A stretch of DNA of 8,831 nucleotides from an uncultured Erysipelotrichaceae bacterium. GTDB lineage: Bacteria; Bacillota_I; Bacilli_A; Erysipelotrichales; Erysipelotrichaceae. The notes below the pieces were generated by a model, which had not been told where the DNA came from, did not search any database, and saw only the letters and a list, made by a program, of their open reading frames with translations. The translations under genes were made by a program, and so were the position numbers. The DNA lies in the NCBI GenBank assembly GCA_902796465.1, contig CADBPK010000158.1, forward strand, positions 1-8,831, given 5' to 3'. This document shows, piece by piece, positions 8,064 through 8,831 of the stretch. Each line of letters starts with the position of its first letter. The stretch's first letter is position 1.

Positions 8064-8448
8064 CTTCTTTCCTGCTGGTCAGTTCCCGCTTCATCAGCGT
8101 TTCTTCATAATTATCAATGATGCCTTCCAAACGGCGGATTACTTCATTGAGTTTTTTTGCTTCATTTCTGAGCTCCGAAAGCTGATCTTCCAGCATCTGT
8201 TTCCTTTCAGGAATGGTTTCCGCTCCCTGATGAAATAAGGCAACATACCGGCGGATATCCTCCACGGGTACACCTGCCATCCTGAGCGTCAGAATAAAAT
8301 TGATGCGGCGGAATTCCCGTTCACCGTACATACGGTGTCCGCTCTGATTTTTTCCGACTGGATCCAAAAGACCTTCCTTTTCGTAATAACGCAGTGTCGG
8401 AGCGGATATTCCGAAGTGTTCAGCTGTCTGCTTAATGGTATATTTCAT
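8047..8448 (-). CDS. MerR-family transcriptional regulator, cysteine-free
   Basis: 133-residue cytoplasmic DNA-binding protein. The N-terminal winged helix-turn-helix is clear: YTIKQTAEHFGISAPTLRYYE (3–23), then EGLL and the wing with SGHRMYGEREFRRINFI (36–52). Residues about 77–118 are a long charged helix suited to the antiparallel dimerisation coiled coil. The short C-terminal tail (ELTSRKEDPFYG) leaves no room for a large ligand-binding domain. There is no cysteine anywhere, so metal or thiol sensing as in CueR, SoxR or thiol-based AdhR-type regulators is unlikely. The start at 8448 is chosen because AGAGGA lies a few bases upstream and MKYTIKQTAEHFGIS is where the domain begins; the frame extends upstream to 8529, but that part crosses the operator and the SDR start. 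It is divergent from the SDR gene and probably activates it from the shared 68-bp gap. Inducer unknown. Confidence 0.92.
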   Translation of the reverse strand: MKYTIKQTAEHFGISAPTLRYYEKEGLLDPVGKNQSGHRMYGEREFRRINFILTLRMAGVPVEDIRRYVALFHQGAETIPERKQMLEDQLSELRNEAKKLNEVIRRLEGIIDNYEETLMKRELTSRKEDPFYG

Positions 8449-8456
8449 TTTTCCTC

Positions 8457-8487
8457 TTGACTTAAAGTTCACTTTAAATTCTACCAT
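8457..8487 (+). promoter_or_regulatory. MerR-type promoter and operator for the SDR gene
   Basis: On the plus strand, -35 TTGACT (8457–8462) and -10 TACCAT (8482–8487) are separated by 19 bp, the stretched spacer typical of promoters that MerR proteins untwist. Within the spacer lies the inverted repeat TTAAAGT-TC-ACTTTAA (8462–8477), a perfect 7-bp dyad. Similar operators are known for AdhR-like regulators of the MerR family. On the minus strand TAGAAT (8483–8478) could serve as the regulator's own -10, but I see no good -35 for it. The operator sits 13 bases upstream of the merR start codon, consistent with autoregulation. Confidence 0.85.
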
Positions 8488-8516
8488 TTTATCGGATGAA
8501 AAAGGAGACAATACAT

Positions 8517-8831
8517 ATGAAAAAAACATGGATCATTACAGGCGCAAGTGCCGGCGGAATCGGTGAAGGTATCGCAAGAGCTGTTCTTTCCAACGGCGAC
8601 AACGCAGTTATTACAGCGAGAAGTCTCGCTAAACTCGAATCCATCGCAAAAGATTATCCGGACACATGTCTGCCGATAACACTCGATATGTCCGATGTTG
8701 AACAGATGCAGAACATCGTCGCAAAGACTGTGGAAAAGTTCGGCACAGTTGACGTCCTGATCAACAACGCCGGCCACGGCTACCGTTCTTCCGTTGAAGA
8801 AGGCGAAGATGAAGCGATCAGGGAACTGTTC
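8517..8831 (+). CDS. Short-chain dehydrogenase/reductase (SDR), 3' end outside window
   Basis: The first 105 residues of a classical SDR, an NAD(P)-dependent Rossmann-fold oxidoreductase; the frame is open to the window end. Visible are strand 1 and the dinucleotide loop WIITGASAGGIGEG (5–18), VITARS after strand 2 (31–36; Arg35 suggests NADPH preference), LDMSD (56–60; Asp57 is the usual adenine-ring contact) and LINNAG (81–86) on strand 4. The catalytic Ser and Tyr-x3-Lys would fall beyond the window, so activity cannot be confirmed. The glycine loop has one residue more than the usual TGxxxGxG. The ATG at 8517 is supported by AAGGAG at 8502–8507, nine bases upstream. It lies directly downstream of the MerR-type promoter and divergent from the MerR gene, suggesting an inducible reductase, perhaps for reactive carbonyls. 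Substrate unknown. Confidence 0.9.
   Translation, partial: MKKTWIITGASAGGIGEGIARAVLSNGDNAVITARSLAKLESIAKDYPDTCLPITLDMSDVEQMQNIVAKTVEKFGTVDVLINNAGHGYRSSVEEGEDEAIRELF

Noticed and set aside
8481..8777. 98-codon minus-strand frame opposite the SDR start
   Set aside because: It is antisense to a clear SDR coding sequence with a good ribosome binding site and a MerR-type promoter, and shows no protein family features.

Overview
The window is a piece of a Bacillota (Firmicutes) chromosome. Support comes from a glutamine synthetase closely resembling the Bacillus/Clostridium GSI-alpha type, a tRNA-Lys(CTT) with encoded CCA, strong purine-rich ribosome binding sites, and a glnA–ANTAR regulator–glutamate synthase order of the kind described in clostridia. 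The genus cannot be fixed from the sequence; coding regions are moderately GC-rich and the spacers AT-rich.

Positions 1–7699 (+ strand) hold one compact nitrogen-assimilation unit. It contains the 3' part of glnA (glutamine synthetase; about 56 N-terminal residues lie outside the window), an ANTAR-domain RNA-binding regulator one base downstream, gltB (glutamate synthase large subunit, complete) and gltD (small subunit, start overlapping the gltB stop by one base). Together these make the GS–GOGAT cycle: GS fixes ammonium onto glutamate to give glutamine, GltB/GltD transfer the amide to 2-oxoglutarate at NADPH cost, and the ANTAR protein is a likely built-in antiterminator for nitrogen control. 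Its receiver-like half lacks the phosphoacceptor Asp, so it probably does not take a signal by classical phosphorylation.

Positions 7700–7905 are a non-coding convergent spacer with a good intrinsic terminator for the minus-strand tRNA-Lys(CTT) gene at 7906–7981, which has its own plausible promoter.

Positions 8047–8831 hold a divergent pair: a small cysteine-free MerR-family regulator (minus strand) and the 5' part of a short-chain dehydrogenase/reductase (plus strand, cut by the window end). The 68-bp gap between them carries a textbook MerR-type promoter, with -35 and -10 hexamers separated by 19 bp and a 7-2-7 inverted repeat inside the spacer, strongly suggesting that the MerR protein controls the SDR.

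I see no mobile element, CRISPR array or clearly new multi-gene system. The most interesting items are the degenerate-receiver ANTAR regulator inside a complete GS–GOGAT operon and the cysteine-free MerR/SDR switch.
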